A stretch of 64,000 nucleotides of DNA from Marinobacterium_D sp050908845 (GTDB lineage: Bacteria > Pseudomonadota > Gammaproteobacteria > Pseudomonadales > Balneatricaceae), in the NCBI RefSeq assembly GCF_050908845.1, contig NZ_CP194171.1:3348001-3412000 (forward strand), given 5' to 3'. The stretch's first letter is position 1, and each line of letters opens with the position of its first letter. Positions 42,525-50,398 of the stretch are shown here, piece after piece. The notes beneath the pieces are model-generated. The model saw only the letters and a program-made list of their open reading frames with translations. It was not told where the DNA came from and did no database searches. The position numbers and the translations under genes were made by a program.

Positions 42525-43532
42525 TTACAGCGGAGTCGCATTCGCGCGGATCGTTTCCATGATCTCAGAGCCGATCTCTTCTTCCATCTGCGGCCACACT
42601 TTTTCACGGGCTGCCTTGGCAAACTCGCGGATCTGCTCATCGTTCGGCTCGAAGTATTCCATACCCTCTTCCTGAGCCTTAGCGATGTAGTACTCGTCCT
42701 GTTCCTTCGCAGCCTTGAACTGATCGTTCATGATCTCTTCGGCGGCTTCAGACACGACTTTCTGCTCCTCTTCGCTCATGCTGTCCCAGGTGTCCAGGTT
42801 CATGGACAGAACACCAGTCATGAAGAAGTGCTTGGTCTGTACGTAGTAATCCAGGGAGTCACGGAAGTATTCGTAATCCCAGTAGATAACGTTGCCCGCT
42901 TCACCGTCGACAACGCCGGTCTGCAGTGCAGTGTAGACCTCACCCCAGTCGATGGCAGCGGTCTGGTAACCCAGCGCCTGCATGGTCTGCGGTGCCGGGA
43001 ATACGGTCATGGTACGGACCTTCAGACCTTCGGCGTCTGCGATGTTCAGCGCGTACTTGCCGCGGGAACCCACACCGTTAAAGCCTTCCGGCCAGGGACC
43101 GAAGAATTTCAGGCCGATATCGCTCCAGATACCGCCCAGCATGTTGTTGACCCAGCCGCCCGGGCTGTAGGCTTTCAGGGCTTCGTCCCAGGACAGGGTC
43201 ATGTAAGGCGTGTAGATAACGCCGATACGCTTGTCGTAAGACGTCATCGGCCAGTTCAGCATCACATCCACATCACCGGCTACGTGCAGGTCGAACACTT
43301 CCTGCTGACCGCCCAGTTCGTTCTGATAGAACACGCGGGTTTCGATCTCGCCGCCGGATTTCTCTTCGATCAGCTGACCCCACTTCTCCAGCGCGTTACC
43401 GGCCGGTGAGCCCTTGGTGCCAGAATCGGTCGCCAGTTTCAAAGTCAGCGCGTTGGCGCCAGTGCTGGCCAGAACGGCCGCGGTGGTAACAGCTGCAGCC
43501 AGAGCTTTCAGGCTAAAGCGTTTGGAATTCAT
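42525..43532 (-). CDS. dctP: TRAP transporter periplasmic substrate-binding protein
   Basis: 335-aa DctP-family protein. A signal peptide (about 1-28, ending STGANA) precedes the mature LTLKLATDSGTKGSPAG. The lobes contain FYQNELGGQQEVFDLHVAG, GLKVRTMTVFPAPQTMQALG and AIDWGEVYTALQTGVVDGEAG, the last being the usual ligand-carboxylate arginine/ tryptophan hinge region. It delivers substrate to DctQM. The ligand cannot be read, but the operon context points to betaine-related compounds. Start has GGAT spacing. A GC hairpin sits just upstream. Confidence 0.92.
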   Translation of the reverse strand: MNSKRFSLKALAAAVTTAAVLASTGANALTLKLATDSGTKGSPAGNALEKWGQLIEEKSGGEIETRVFYQNELGGQQEVFDLHVAGDVDVMLNWPMTSYDKRIGVIYTPYMTLSWDEALKAYSPGGWVNNMLGGIWSDIGLKFFGPWPEGFNGVGSRGKYALNIADAEGLKVRTMTVFPAPQTMQALGYQTAAIDWGEVYTALQTGVVDGEAGNVIYWDYEYFRDSLDYYVQTKHFFMTGVLSMNLDTWDSMSEEEQKVVSEAAEEIMNDQFKAAKEQDEYYIAKAQEEGMEYFEPNDEQIREFAKAAREKVWPQMEEEIGSEIMETIRANATPL

Positions 43533-43566
43533 AGATCTTATCCCCTTACTTCAATCGTTGGTGGTT

Positions 43567-43590
43567 GGCGCGGGCATCGCCGCCCGCGCC
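43567..43590 (-). other. GC-rich hairpin between the 82-aa gene and dctP
   Basis: GGCGCGGGC pairs perfectly with GCCCGCGCC around a 6-base loop. No T-run follows, so it probably modulates message levels between the carrier and the TRAP part of the unit. Confidence 0.55.
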
Positions 43591-43591
43591 G

Positions 43592-43840
43592 TCACTGCAT
43601 TTTCGACTGCGCGTTTTTCACTATCTCTTCAACGCTGGGCAACATCAGTCCTTCGAACTCTTTCTCCAGCTCGGATAGCATCCCTTTGATTGCGGATCGC
43701 TGCTCGTCAGAGCCATCCATGATCCATTTTTCCAGTTCACCTCCCACCAGGGCCTCGTCGGCTCCAGCCGGCACAGGGACTCCAAGCTCACGCAGACGGC
43801 TTGCAAAATCCTCCAGGTCAATCAGGTCGGCGAACATCAT
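43592..43840 (-). CDS. unknown 82-aa acidic protein between BCCT and TRAP genes
   Basis: Not recognised. Acidic, soluble and helical: FADLIDLEDFASRLRELGVPV, then LEKWIMDGSDEQRSAIKGML and SELEKEFEGLMLPSVEEIVK. There is no signal peptide or membrane segment. AAGGAG lies 8 bp before the ATG. Spacing is 19 bp from the BCCT stop and 59 bp to dctP, so it is cotranscribed with both importers. The helix-rich acidic form could suit a cytoplasmic regulator of the carriers, which is a guess. Confidence 0.75.
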   Translation of the reverse strand: MMFADLIDLEDFASRLRELGVPVPAGADEALVGGELEKWIMDGSDEQRSAIKGMLSELEKEFEGLMLPSVEEIVKNAQSKMQ

Positions 43841-43859
43841 CGGGAAAACTCCTTACTTC

Positions 43860-45461
43860 TTAGTGCAGATGCACCTCGGATTTGAGACCCATATACAGGC
43901 TCAGGCACATCAAAATCAGAACCATGGTAAACGGCAAACCTGTCGCAACAGCGCCGGACTGGAGCGCGCTCAGCGCCTCGGAACCACCGCCCACCAACAG
44001 GGTGCCGGCAATGATACCGACTGCGGACGCCCAGAACATGCGCTGCGGCATGGGAGCGTCAGTTTTTCCGCCTGCGGTAATGCTATCGATCACCAGAGAG
44101 CCGGAATCGGACGAGGTGATAAAGAACACCAGCACCAGCACGATACCAACTGAAGACAGCAGCGCAGTCAGCGGCAGGTTCTCAAACATGTGGAACATCG
44201 CCAGGGACACATCGCCGATGCCGTTGGCCAGCTGACCTACACCGTTGGTTGCCTGCTCGATTGCGGTACCGCCCATTACAGCCATCCAGACCAGGGTGAC
44301 CAGTGTCGGTACCAGCAGCACGGCGATGACGAATTCACGTACGGTACGGCCACGGGATACGCGGGCGATGAACATGCCGACGAACGGAGACCAGGAAACC
44401 CACCAGGCCCAGTAGAAAACGGTCCAGCCGTGGAACCAGGTGCCGTCTTCACGACCGACCCAGTTGCTCAGCGGGATAATGTTTTCAGCATAGCTGACGA
44501 AAATGGTGCCGACGTTGGAAAAGATCTTCAGGGTCGGACCGATCACGATGATCAGGCCGATCATCGCTGCCGCGATAATCATGTTGATGTTGGAGAGCAG
44601 CTTGACACCACCGTCCATGCCGCGTGCCACTGAGAACAGCGCGATACCGGTAACGACAATGATTACAGCCACCTGGGTGGAGAGATCGTTAGCAATACCG
44701 AACAGGTAGTTGAGACCGCCAGCAGCCTGCTGAGCGCCGAAGCCGAGAGAGGTAGCCAGACCGAAGATGGTCGCCAGCACCGCAAGGATATCGATCAGGT
44801 GACCGATCGGTCCCCAGGTAGCGCGACCGAGCAGCGGGTAAAAGGCGGAGCGAACGGTCAGCGGCAGGCCTTTGTTATAGGCGAAGAACGCCAGCGCAAG
44901 ACCGACTACCGCGTAGATAGCCCAGGGATGCAGACCCCAGTGGAACATGGTGGCACCGAGTGCCATGGAGGCGGCTTCCGGTGTACCGGCGGCCACGTTC
45001 AGCGGCGTGCCGTACCAGTCGGTGAAATAAGCCACCGGCTCAGCAACGCTCCAGAACATCAGGCCGATACCCATGCCCGCAGCGAACAGCATGGAGAACC
45101 AGGAGATGGTTGAAAATTCAGTTTTCGCGTTTACGCCGCCAAGACGGACTTTACCGACCGGCAGCACAATCAGCGCCAGACAGAAGATAACAAACAGGTT
45201 ACCACCCGCCATGAACAGCCAGTCGAAGTTATCGATTGACCAGCCCTTTGCTCCCGCCAGCGCCTCTTTGGCTCCGGCTGGAAACAGCAGCGTTCCGATA
45301 ATAAACAGCAAAATCAGTCCGGCACTGATACCGAACACGGGGTTGTGCACATCCAGACCGAGAATTTTGACGTTGTCCTGACCTACCTGGTAGTCCGTAT
45401 CATATTCTGCGGTTATGACCGCCGCCTCGACGGCGACCTGACCTTTATTCACACCTTTCAT
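43860..45461 (-). CDS. BCCT-family betaine/carnitine/choline transporter
   Basis: 533-aa secondary carrier with twelve hydrophobic segments. Family signatures are WFSMLFAAGMGIGLMFWSVAEPV (the G-M-G-I-G-L-M-F-W motif), FHWGLHPWAIYAVVG, and the betaine-box WTVFYWAWWVSWSPFVGMFIARVSRGRTVREF. The GMGIGLMFW form (glycine-rich, Na+ or H+ coupled) suits BetT/OpuD-like betaine import. I start at MKGVNK behind AAGGAGAG; the frame is open 12 codons further. The cytoplasmic C-tail is short, so osmosensing of the BetP type is unlikely. First gene of the import operon. Confidence 0.92.
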   Translation of the reverse strand: MKGVNKGQVAVEAAVITAEYDTDYQVGQDNVKILGLDVHNPVFGISAGLILLFIIGTLLFPAGAKEALAGAKGWSIDNFDWLFMAGGNLFVIFCLALIVLPVGKVRLGGVNAKTEFSTISWFSMLFAAGMGIGLMFWSVAEPVAYFTDWYGTPLNVAAGTPEAASMALGATMFHWGLHPWAIYAVVGLALAFFAYNKGLPLTVRSAFYPLLGRATWGPIGHLIDILAVLATIFGLATSLGFGAQQAAGGLNYLFGIANDLSTQVAVIIVVTGIALFSVARGMDGGVKLLSNINMIIAAAMIGLIIVIGPTLKIFSNVGTIFVSYAENIIPLSNWVGREDGTWFHGWTVFYWAWWVSWSPFVGMFIARVSRGRTVREFVIAVLLVPTLVTLVWMAVMGGTAIEQATNGVGQLANGIGDVSLAMFHMFENLPLTALLSSVGIVLVLVFFITSSDSGSLVIDSITAGGKTDAPMPQRMFWASAVGIIAGTLLVGGGSEALSALQSGAVATGLPFTMVLILMCLSLYMGLKSEVHLH

Positions 45462-45700
45462 CAAGCTCTCCTTAGAACGCCTTATACCGCCCGACATCTT
45501 TGCCTGGACGGCGCATGTTTTTCTTATTTTTTGCGGTTCCGATCGATGCTAAACATGGGCTGTTATGCGCAAGAGCGAGAGGAACTCCCGACCCGAATAT
45601 CCGGGTCGTGACGATCGAAGCCGCAAGAACTTCTCCATACTACGAATGCGGGTTTATATTGTTGTTCCGATAGCGACAGCCAGCCGGCAAAAAACAGGAG

Positions 45701-45741
45701 AATTGCGACATGGCGCAAAGGCCTTATCTGTTTGCGACATC
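45701..45741. promoter_or_regulatory. operator-like block upstream of the BCCT operon
   Basis: Two direct copies of TTGCGACAT (45702-45710 and 45732-45740), 30 bp apart, about three helical turns. The segment 45719-45741 is identical at 21 of 23 positions to 53393-53415 upstream of the DUF5943-dgcA unit, and CGACATGG (45705-45712) recurs at 53440-53447. The block is about 240 bp before the BCCT start. The GbdR-like AraC regulator at 55024 is the likely binder. Confidence 0.7.
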
Positions 45742-45823
45742 TCTAATGTTGGAGGATTTTTCTTTCCGGAACAGAAAACTGGCCGATCAATCGAGTTTTA
45801 TCTCGTGACTTTTGTGCGCTGAA

Positions 45824-45852
45824 GAAAAAAAGCCCCTCCGGATGGAGGGGCT
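45824..45852 (-). terminator. orphan minus-strand terminator
   Basis: AGCCCCTCC pairs with GGAGGGGCT around GGAT; on the minus strand seven T follow. No minus-strand gene ends here: etfB already has its own terminator at 46163. The 310 bp between the two hairpins holds no gene I can support and might be a small-RNA gene read on the minus strand. Confidence 0.75.
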
Positions 45853-46162
45853 AAAAGATTAGAACCGTGAATTGCTCCGGGGTGCACCGGAAACTTGCCG
45901 TACGCTGGAGCCAGTGGGTAACCGAACCAGCCTTCAACAGGGGATATACTCCGCAGAGGCATACAGAGGTGAGGCTGTCTGTCGTCGTTTGGAATATGGG
46001 TGCATTCTGCATCGGTTACAGAGTGAACAAGTGTTTATGATCGCCTCACACATTCCTCAGAGCGACACGGGTGGAAAACGACTTTTTCGCTGTCTTAAAC
46101 CCCTTGATCCCGGCATATTCCGGGAATTTACTTTAAGCAACTGAGCGTTGATGGAGACGAAA

Positions 46163-46188
46163 AAAAACCGGCACGAAGGCCGGTTTTT
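46163..46188 (-). terminator. terminator of the dgcB-etfA-etfB operon
   Basis: AAAAACCGGC pairs with GCCGGTTTTT around a 6-base loop, and A tracts give T-runs on the minus strand. It lies 26 bp after the etfB stop. Confidence 0.88.
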
Positions 46189-46214
46189 CTGTGTTGGCTA
46201 TGCGCTGGGTGTTA

Positions 46215-47009
46215 TCAGCGGATAACGCCCTCTTCCAGCAGCAGATCGAAGACAGCCTGAGCCATTTCGCTGGCCGGCTTGTCACGCAGGACCTTACCGC
46301 CATCACCGGAGGATTTCGCCGTGGCCGCCTTGAAGCGGTCGGCAGCGGTTTTCGCCTTGACCACCTTCAGACGCTTGGGTCGTTTGCGGGCCGGGGCTTC
46401 GCTCCAGCTGGCCTGAACCTCGTCCAGGACCTCGACACCGGCGTCCTTGGCTTCCATTTCGGCACGGCTGGCGGGACCGAACGCGCTCTGGCGCGGTGCG
46501 GCTGCAGCCATATCGACACTGGCGACGAACGGCAGCGGTACGCGCAGGGCGCGACGCTGGCCGCGCGGCAGGGCCTGCAGCAGGTTGGCCTGGCCATTAT
46601 CGATACTGACGATCTCGGCGATACGCGTCACCACCGGCATACCGAGCTTTTCGCCCAGCAGGTAAGCCATCATGCCAGAGGACTCACCGCTTTCGGCACG
46701 TACCCCGGTCAGGATGATATCCGGCTTGCTTTGATCCAGGTACTGGCTCAGGGCCGGTACTGCATCGGCGCTTTCGCCCTGCTGCAGGATACGCAGCTTT
46801 TTCAGTCCCATGCCGGCATAGGCGCGCAGTGCTTCGGCGTGCGGATCCCCCGCGTGCAGCACTTCCAGCCCCTGAGGCGCCATGGACAGCCCCATCTCGA
46901 CAGCACGGGCATCCTGTTCGGCACGACGGGCACGACCGGAACCGGGGTGTTTGCCGACGGAGACCAGCGCAGCGATGCGCAGGTTTGCGTTCTGTTTATC
47001 AGGCTGCAT
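46215..47009 (-). CDS. etfB: electron-transfer flavoprotein beta subunit, dimethylglycine pathway
   Basis: 264-aa ETF-beta homologue that with EtfA carries electrons from dimethylglycine oxidation to DgcB or the quinone pool. Family blocks: AALVSVGKHPGSG, RRAEQDARAVEMGL, YLDQSKPDIILTGVRAESGESSGMMAYLLGEKLGMPVV (the FAD/AMP-region GxR-x4-D-like loop). The C-terminal tail is Lys/Ala-rich (KRPKRLKVVKAKTAADRF), longer than in canonical EtfB. Start at MQPDK with AGGAGG; it overlaps the etfA end by 11 nt. Last gene of the unit. Confidence 0.9.
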   Translation of the reverse strand: MQPDKQNANLRIAALVSVGKHPGSGRARRAEQDARAVEMGLSMAPQGLEVLHAGDPHAEALRAYAGMGLKKLRILQQGESADAVPALSQYLDQSKPDIILTGVRAESGESSGMMAYLLGEKLGMPVVTRIAEIVSIDNGQANLLQALPRGQRRALRVPLPFVASVDMAAAAPRQSAFGPASRAEMEAKDAGVEVLDEVQASWSEAPARKRPKRLKVVKAKTAADRFKAATAKSSGDGGKVLRDKPASEMAQAVFDLLLEEGVIR

Positions 47010-48240
47010 TTTCAACCACCTCCTGACGGTGCGCATTGGCCAGGCGGATCAGCTCGGCCATCACTTCACCACTGTCTCCGATACAGCTGAGCGCGGCACG
47101 TTTAACCATGTCACAGCCCACATCGGTATTGATAGCAATCACCTTGTCGCACTGACCGATACCCTGCAGGTGCTGGATCGCACCGGAGATACCCACCGCC
47201 ACATATACGCGGGCGGTAACCCAGGTACCGGTAGCGCCCACCTGACGGAAGCGCGGCATGTTGCCATCGTCCACCGCCACACGGCTTGCACCTTCGGTGG
47301 CGCCGAGAGCTTCGGCCGCCTGGTGGAACTGATTCCAGTCGGTCACACCGTTACCGGCGGACAGAATGAACTCGGCTTCGCCCAGCGGAATGGCGTTCGG
47401 GTCCACGGCTACCTGGCCGCAATCCTGAATGCTTGCCTTGGCGCTGACATTGCCGGTCAGTTCCACCGGCAGCACTTCATGACGGGTTTCGTCGATCGGC
47501 TCGGCGCACTCTTCAGCCAGCAGCATCAGGCGCGGAGTCTTGCGGGTGATGTCGGTGGTACCACCGGCGCCACGGCAGATCGCCTCGTCGCTGCTCACCT
47601 GCCAGGCCTGGGTTGCCGGACGCTCGCCGAGACGCGCAGCCAGACGGCAGCCGATCTCGAAGCCGGCAGCGACGCTGTCAGGCAGCAGCCAGTAACGCGG
47701 TGCGTACTCCTGCTCTACCTGGGCCAGGGCCGCGACACGCAGCTCCGGAGTGTAGCCGTCGTAAGCGTCACCGGTGATATTGAGCAGGCGGTCAACACCG
47801 GCCTTGTCGAAGGCTTCTTCACGATGCTCGCCGAAGACCACGGCCAGTACCGCGCCTTCACCCTCAGCCTCGCGAATCAGCTTGTGCGCCTGGCCGATCA
47901 CGTCACGGTCGTGACCGCTGAGGCGACCACCGACCATGTCCGGTACCACGACGACGTAGTAATCCGGGTTCTCGACCTTGTGCAGCGGCAGCTCGACCTC
48001 TTTGGCGGCGCCGGCACTGCGACGTCCGCCCATGGCCGGGCCATTACCGTTCATGCGGTCGATACGCTTGATACCGTTCGGGCCGATAAAGCCGACCGCG
48101 TGCGGGTTGCGGCGAATCAGGCCGGACGGACCGCGGGTTTCGGCAGCGCCGGCCTGCTGCATGGCATCATGCAGCGGGTGCAGGCGGTTGCGTGCGATCC
48201 ACTCGGCTCGCGGATCGCGGCGGATGATCTCATCGCTCAT
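46999..48240 (-). CDS. etfA: electron-transfer flavoprotein alpha subunit, dimethylglycine pathway
   Basis: 413-aa ETF-alpha homologue. The C-terminal third binds FAD: FILSAGNGVTDWNQFHQAAEALGATEGASRVAVDDG, then VGATGTWVTARVYVAVGISGAIQHLQGI and VIAINTDVGCDMVKRA. The N-terminal 90 residues (RIDRMNGNGPAMGGRRSAG) are longer than in housekeeping EtfA, as in the Pseudomonas gene beside dgcB. Four nucleotides overlap with the dgcB stop (ATGA), which couples translation. Electrons from DgcA are the expected input. Confidence 0.92.
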   Translation of the reverse strand: MSDEIIRRDPRAEWIARNRLHPLHDAMQQAGAAETRGPSGLIRRNPHAVGFIGPNGIKRIDRMNGNGPAMGGRRSAGAAKEVELPLHKVENPDYYVVVVPDMVGGRLSGHDRDVIGQAHKLIREAEGEGAVLAVVFGEHREEAFDKAGVDRLLNITGDAYDGYTPELRVAALAQVEQEYAPRYWLLPDSVAAGFEIGCRLAARLGERPATQAWQVSSDEAICRGAGGTTDITRKTPRLMLLAEECAEPIDETRHEVLPVELTGNVSAKASIQDCGQVAVDPNAIPLGEAEFILSAGNGVTDWNQFHQAAEALGATEGASRVAVDDGNMPRFRQVGATGTWVTARVYVAVGISGAIQHLQGIGQCDKVIAINTDVGCDMVKRAALSCIGDSGEVMAELIRLANAHRQEVVENAA

Positions 48241-50219
48241 GACAGGCTCTCCTCAGCTACCCGCTTACCGGCGTTGGATTTCGCAGCGGCGCGCTTGGCG
48301 TTCACCGGGGTGTCACCCTCGATCAGCGCATCGGCAACCAGCTCGGCGATATCCTTGACCTCGGCTCGCGGCTCAACCACACCTTCAAGCATCGCTGTAC
48401 ACTGCTGACAGCCCACAGCCACCAGCTCGGCACCGGTTTCCTTGATCTCGGCCATACGCATGTCGGCGATACGGCGCTCACCGGGAATATCGGTGATCGG
48501 CGCGCCACCACCACCGCCACAGCAGCGGGAGCGGAAGCCGGAGCGTTCCATTTCGGCCAGTTCGATACCCAGCTCACCAAGCAGCTCACGCGGAGAATCA
48601 TATTCACCGTTATAGCGACCCAGGTAGCAGGGATCGTGATAGGTCACGGTGCCACCCTTGAACTCTTCCAGGTTCAGCAGACCGGCCTTGACCAGTTCGT
48701 TGATGAACGTGGTGTGGTGCATGACTTCGTAGTCTGGCTTCTGACCGGCCGGATACAGATCCGCATATTCATTCTTCAGACAGTGGAAGGCGTGCGGGTC
48801 GGTGGTCACGATACGGTTGAAGCGGTACTGGCTGAGCGCTGCAATGTTACGCTTGGCCAGGCTCTGGAAAGTCGCGTCGTCACCCAGACGACGAGCCACG
48901 TCACCGGAGTCACGCTCTTCGTCACCGAGTACCGCGAAGTCCACATTGGCAGCCTTCAGCACTTTCACGAAGGAGCGCAGGATACGCTGGCTACGCATAT
49001 CGAAAGCACCATCGGATACCCAGAACAGCACGTCCACTTCCTTCACGTCTTTCATGACGCGCAGGTTCTGGTCCGCAGCCCAGTTCATGCGGCTGCCCGG
49101 ATTGAAACCGTTGGGGTTGTCGGTGGCGATCAGGTTATCCAGCACTTCGGCACCCTTGTTCGGGGTGTTACCCTTCTCCAGGGTCAGGAAGCGGCGCATA
49201 TCGACGATAGCGTCCACGTGCTCGATCATCATCGGACACTCTTCCACGCAGGCGCGGCAGGTGGTGCAGGACCAGAGCGTATCCGGGCTGACCAGACCTT
49301 CGGTGATAGTCTTGTTCGGACCACCTTCAGCCTTGCCGACTTCGATACCCGGGTAAGGGCTACCGGCAAACTTGGCATCGGAACCACCGGCCAGACCAAC
49401 CACCATATCCTGGATCAGTTTTTTCGGGTTCAGCGGCTGACCCGCGGCGAACGCCGGGCACATCGCTTCACATTTACCGCACTGAACGCAGGCATCGAAA
49501 CCAAGCAACTGGTTCCATTTGAAGTCGGTGGGCTTCTCGACACCCAGCTTCGGCGCGTTCAGATCGACCGGCTTGAGACCGGTGGAACGACCACCGCCGA
49601 AACGCTCCGGACGACGGTGAAACGCCAGGTGCAGGGAACCGGCGAAGGCGTGCTTCATCGGACCGCCCCAGCCCATGCCGAACAGCAGCTCACCCATACC
49701 CCAGACGATACCGGCAGCCAGCACAGCAGCCAGTACCCAGCCACCGAAGTTTTCCGGCAGGATGCCGGCGGCAGGCAGGGTTGCGATGAAGAAGCTGACC
49801 GCAAACATCAGCAGGCTTTTGGGCAGACGCATCCAGGGGCCTTTCGACAGACGCGACGGCGGGTTAAGACGACGTTTCCAGACGAAGATGGCACCGACGA
49901 ACATCAGGGCCAACGCGCCCAGCAGGGCATAGCTGAGCCAGCGGTTTTCAACACCGAACAGGTGAACCGCCAGGATCAGGACCATGGACAGCACAAAGCC
50001 GCCACCGGTCGCCACGTGGGTCTTGGACATGTATTTATCGCGCTCGACAACGTGGTGGAGATCCACCAGGTAGCGACGCGGCATCGCCATCAGACCAGAG
50101 AAAAAGCTGACTTTTTCCGGCTGACCGGCGCGCCAGAGGCTGATCCGCTTGAGCATGCCGGCCACAGCCAGCAGCAACGCTACGGAGATCAGAACGGGGA
50201 GTAACCAATCGAGGATCAT
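48237..50219 (-). CDS. dgcB: dimethylglycine catabolism Fe-S membrane protein DgcB
   Basis: 660-aa membrane iron-sulfur oxidoreductase required for dimethylglycine demethylation. An N-terminal membrane region with about five hydrophobic segments (ILDWLLPVLISVALLLAVAGM, FVLSMVLILAVHLFGV, LMFAVSFFIATLPAAGILP) is followed by two 4Fe-4S motifs (CVQCGKCEAMCP and CTTCRACVEECP) and a CCG-type C-terminal region (YHDPCYLGRYN, GFRSRCCGGGGGAP). This heterodisulfide-reductase-like plan suits passing electrons from EtfAB to quinones. Its stop overlaps etfA. dgcA is 180 bp upstream with a hairpin between. Confidence 0.93.
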   Translation of the reverse strand: MILDWLLPVLISVALLLAVAGMLKRISLWRAGQPEKVSFFSGLMAMPRRYLVDLHHVVERDKYMSKTHVATGGGFVLSMVLILAVHLFGVENRWLSYALLGALALMFVGAIFVWKRRLNPPSRLSKGPWMRLPKSLLMFAVSFFIATLPAAGILPENFGGWVLAAVLAAGIVWGMGELLFGMGWGGPMKHAFAGSLHLAFHRRPERFGGGRSTGLKPVDLNAPKLGVEKPTDFKWNQLLGFDACVQCGKCEAMCPAFAAGQPLNPKKLIQDMVVGLAGGSDAKFAGSPYPGIEVGKAEGGPNKTITEGLVSPDTLWSCTTCRACVEECPMMIEHVDAIVDMRRFLTLEKGNTPNKGAEVLDNLIATDNPNGFNPGSRMNWAADQNLRVMKDVKEVDVLFWVSDGAFDMRSQRILRSFVKVLKAANVDFAVLGDEERDSGDVARRLGDDATFQSLAKRNIAALSQYRFNRIVTTDPHAFHCLKNEYADLYPAGQKPDYEVMHHTTFINELVKAGLLNLEEFKGGTVTYHDPCYLGRYNGEYDSPRELLGELGIELAEMERSGFRSRCCGGGGGAPITDIPGERRIADMRMAEIKETGAELVAVGCQQCTAMLEGVVEPRAEVKDIAELVADALIEGDTPVNAKRAAAKSNAGKRVAEESLS

Positions 50220-50322
50220 GATGAGCCCTCTCGAAATAACCTAGGCATAGAGGAGGCAGAACGCTTGCGGATAGTAAGGGTCGAACGGGACCGACTCACC
50301 CTCACTCATTCCCTGAAGGGTT

Positions 50323-50346
50323 CACACCGGCATCCCTGCCGGTGTG
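50323..50346 (-). other. hairpin between dgcA and dgcB
   Basis: CACACCGGCA pairs perfectly with TGCCGGTGTG around TCCC. It lies 53 bp after the dgcA stop without a T-run, so it looks like a partial terminator or a processing site that could set the ratio of dgcA to dgcB-etfAB. Confidence 0.6.
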
Positions 50347-50398
50347 TGTCGGATAGTGTTCAACGGACTTTCATTCCGGGCGCCCTGCCAACCGGCGC

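Noticed and set aside
45872..46144. Plus-strand open frame of 90 codons between the two minus-strand terminators
   Set aside because: Composition is unlike a protein gene, no ribosome site, no domain. The segment fits a noncoding region better.
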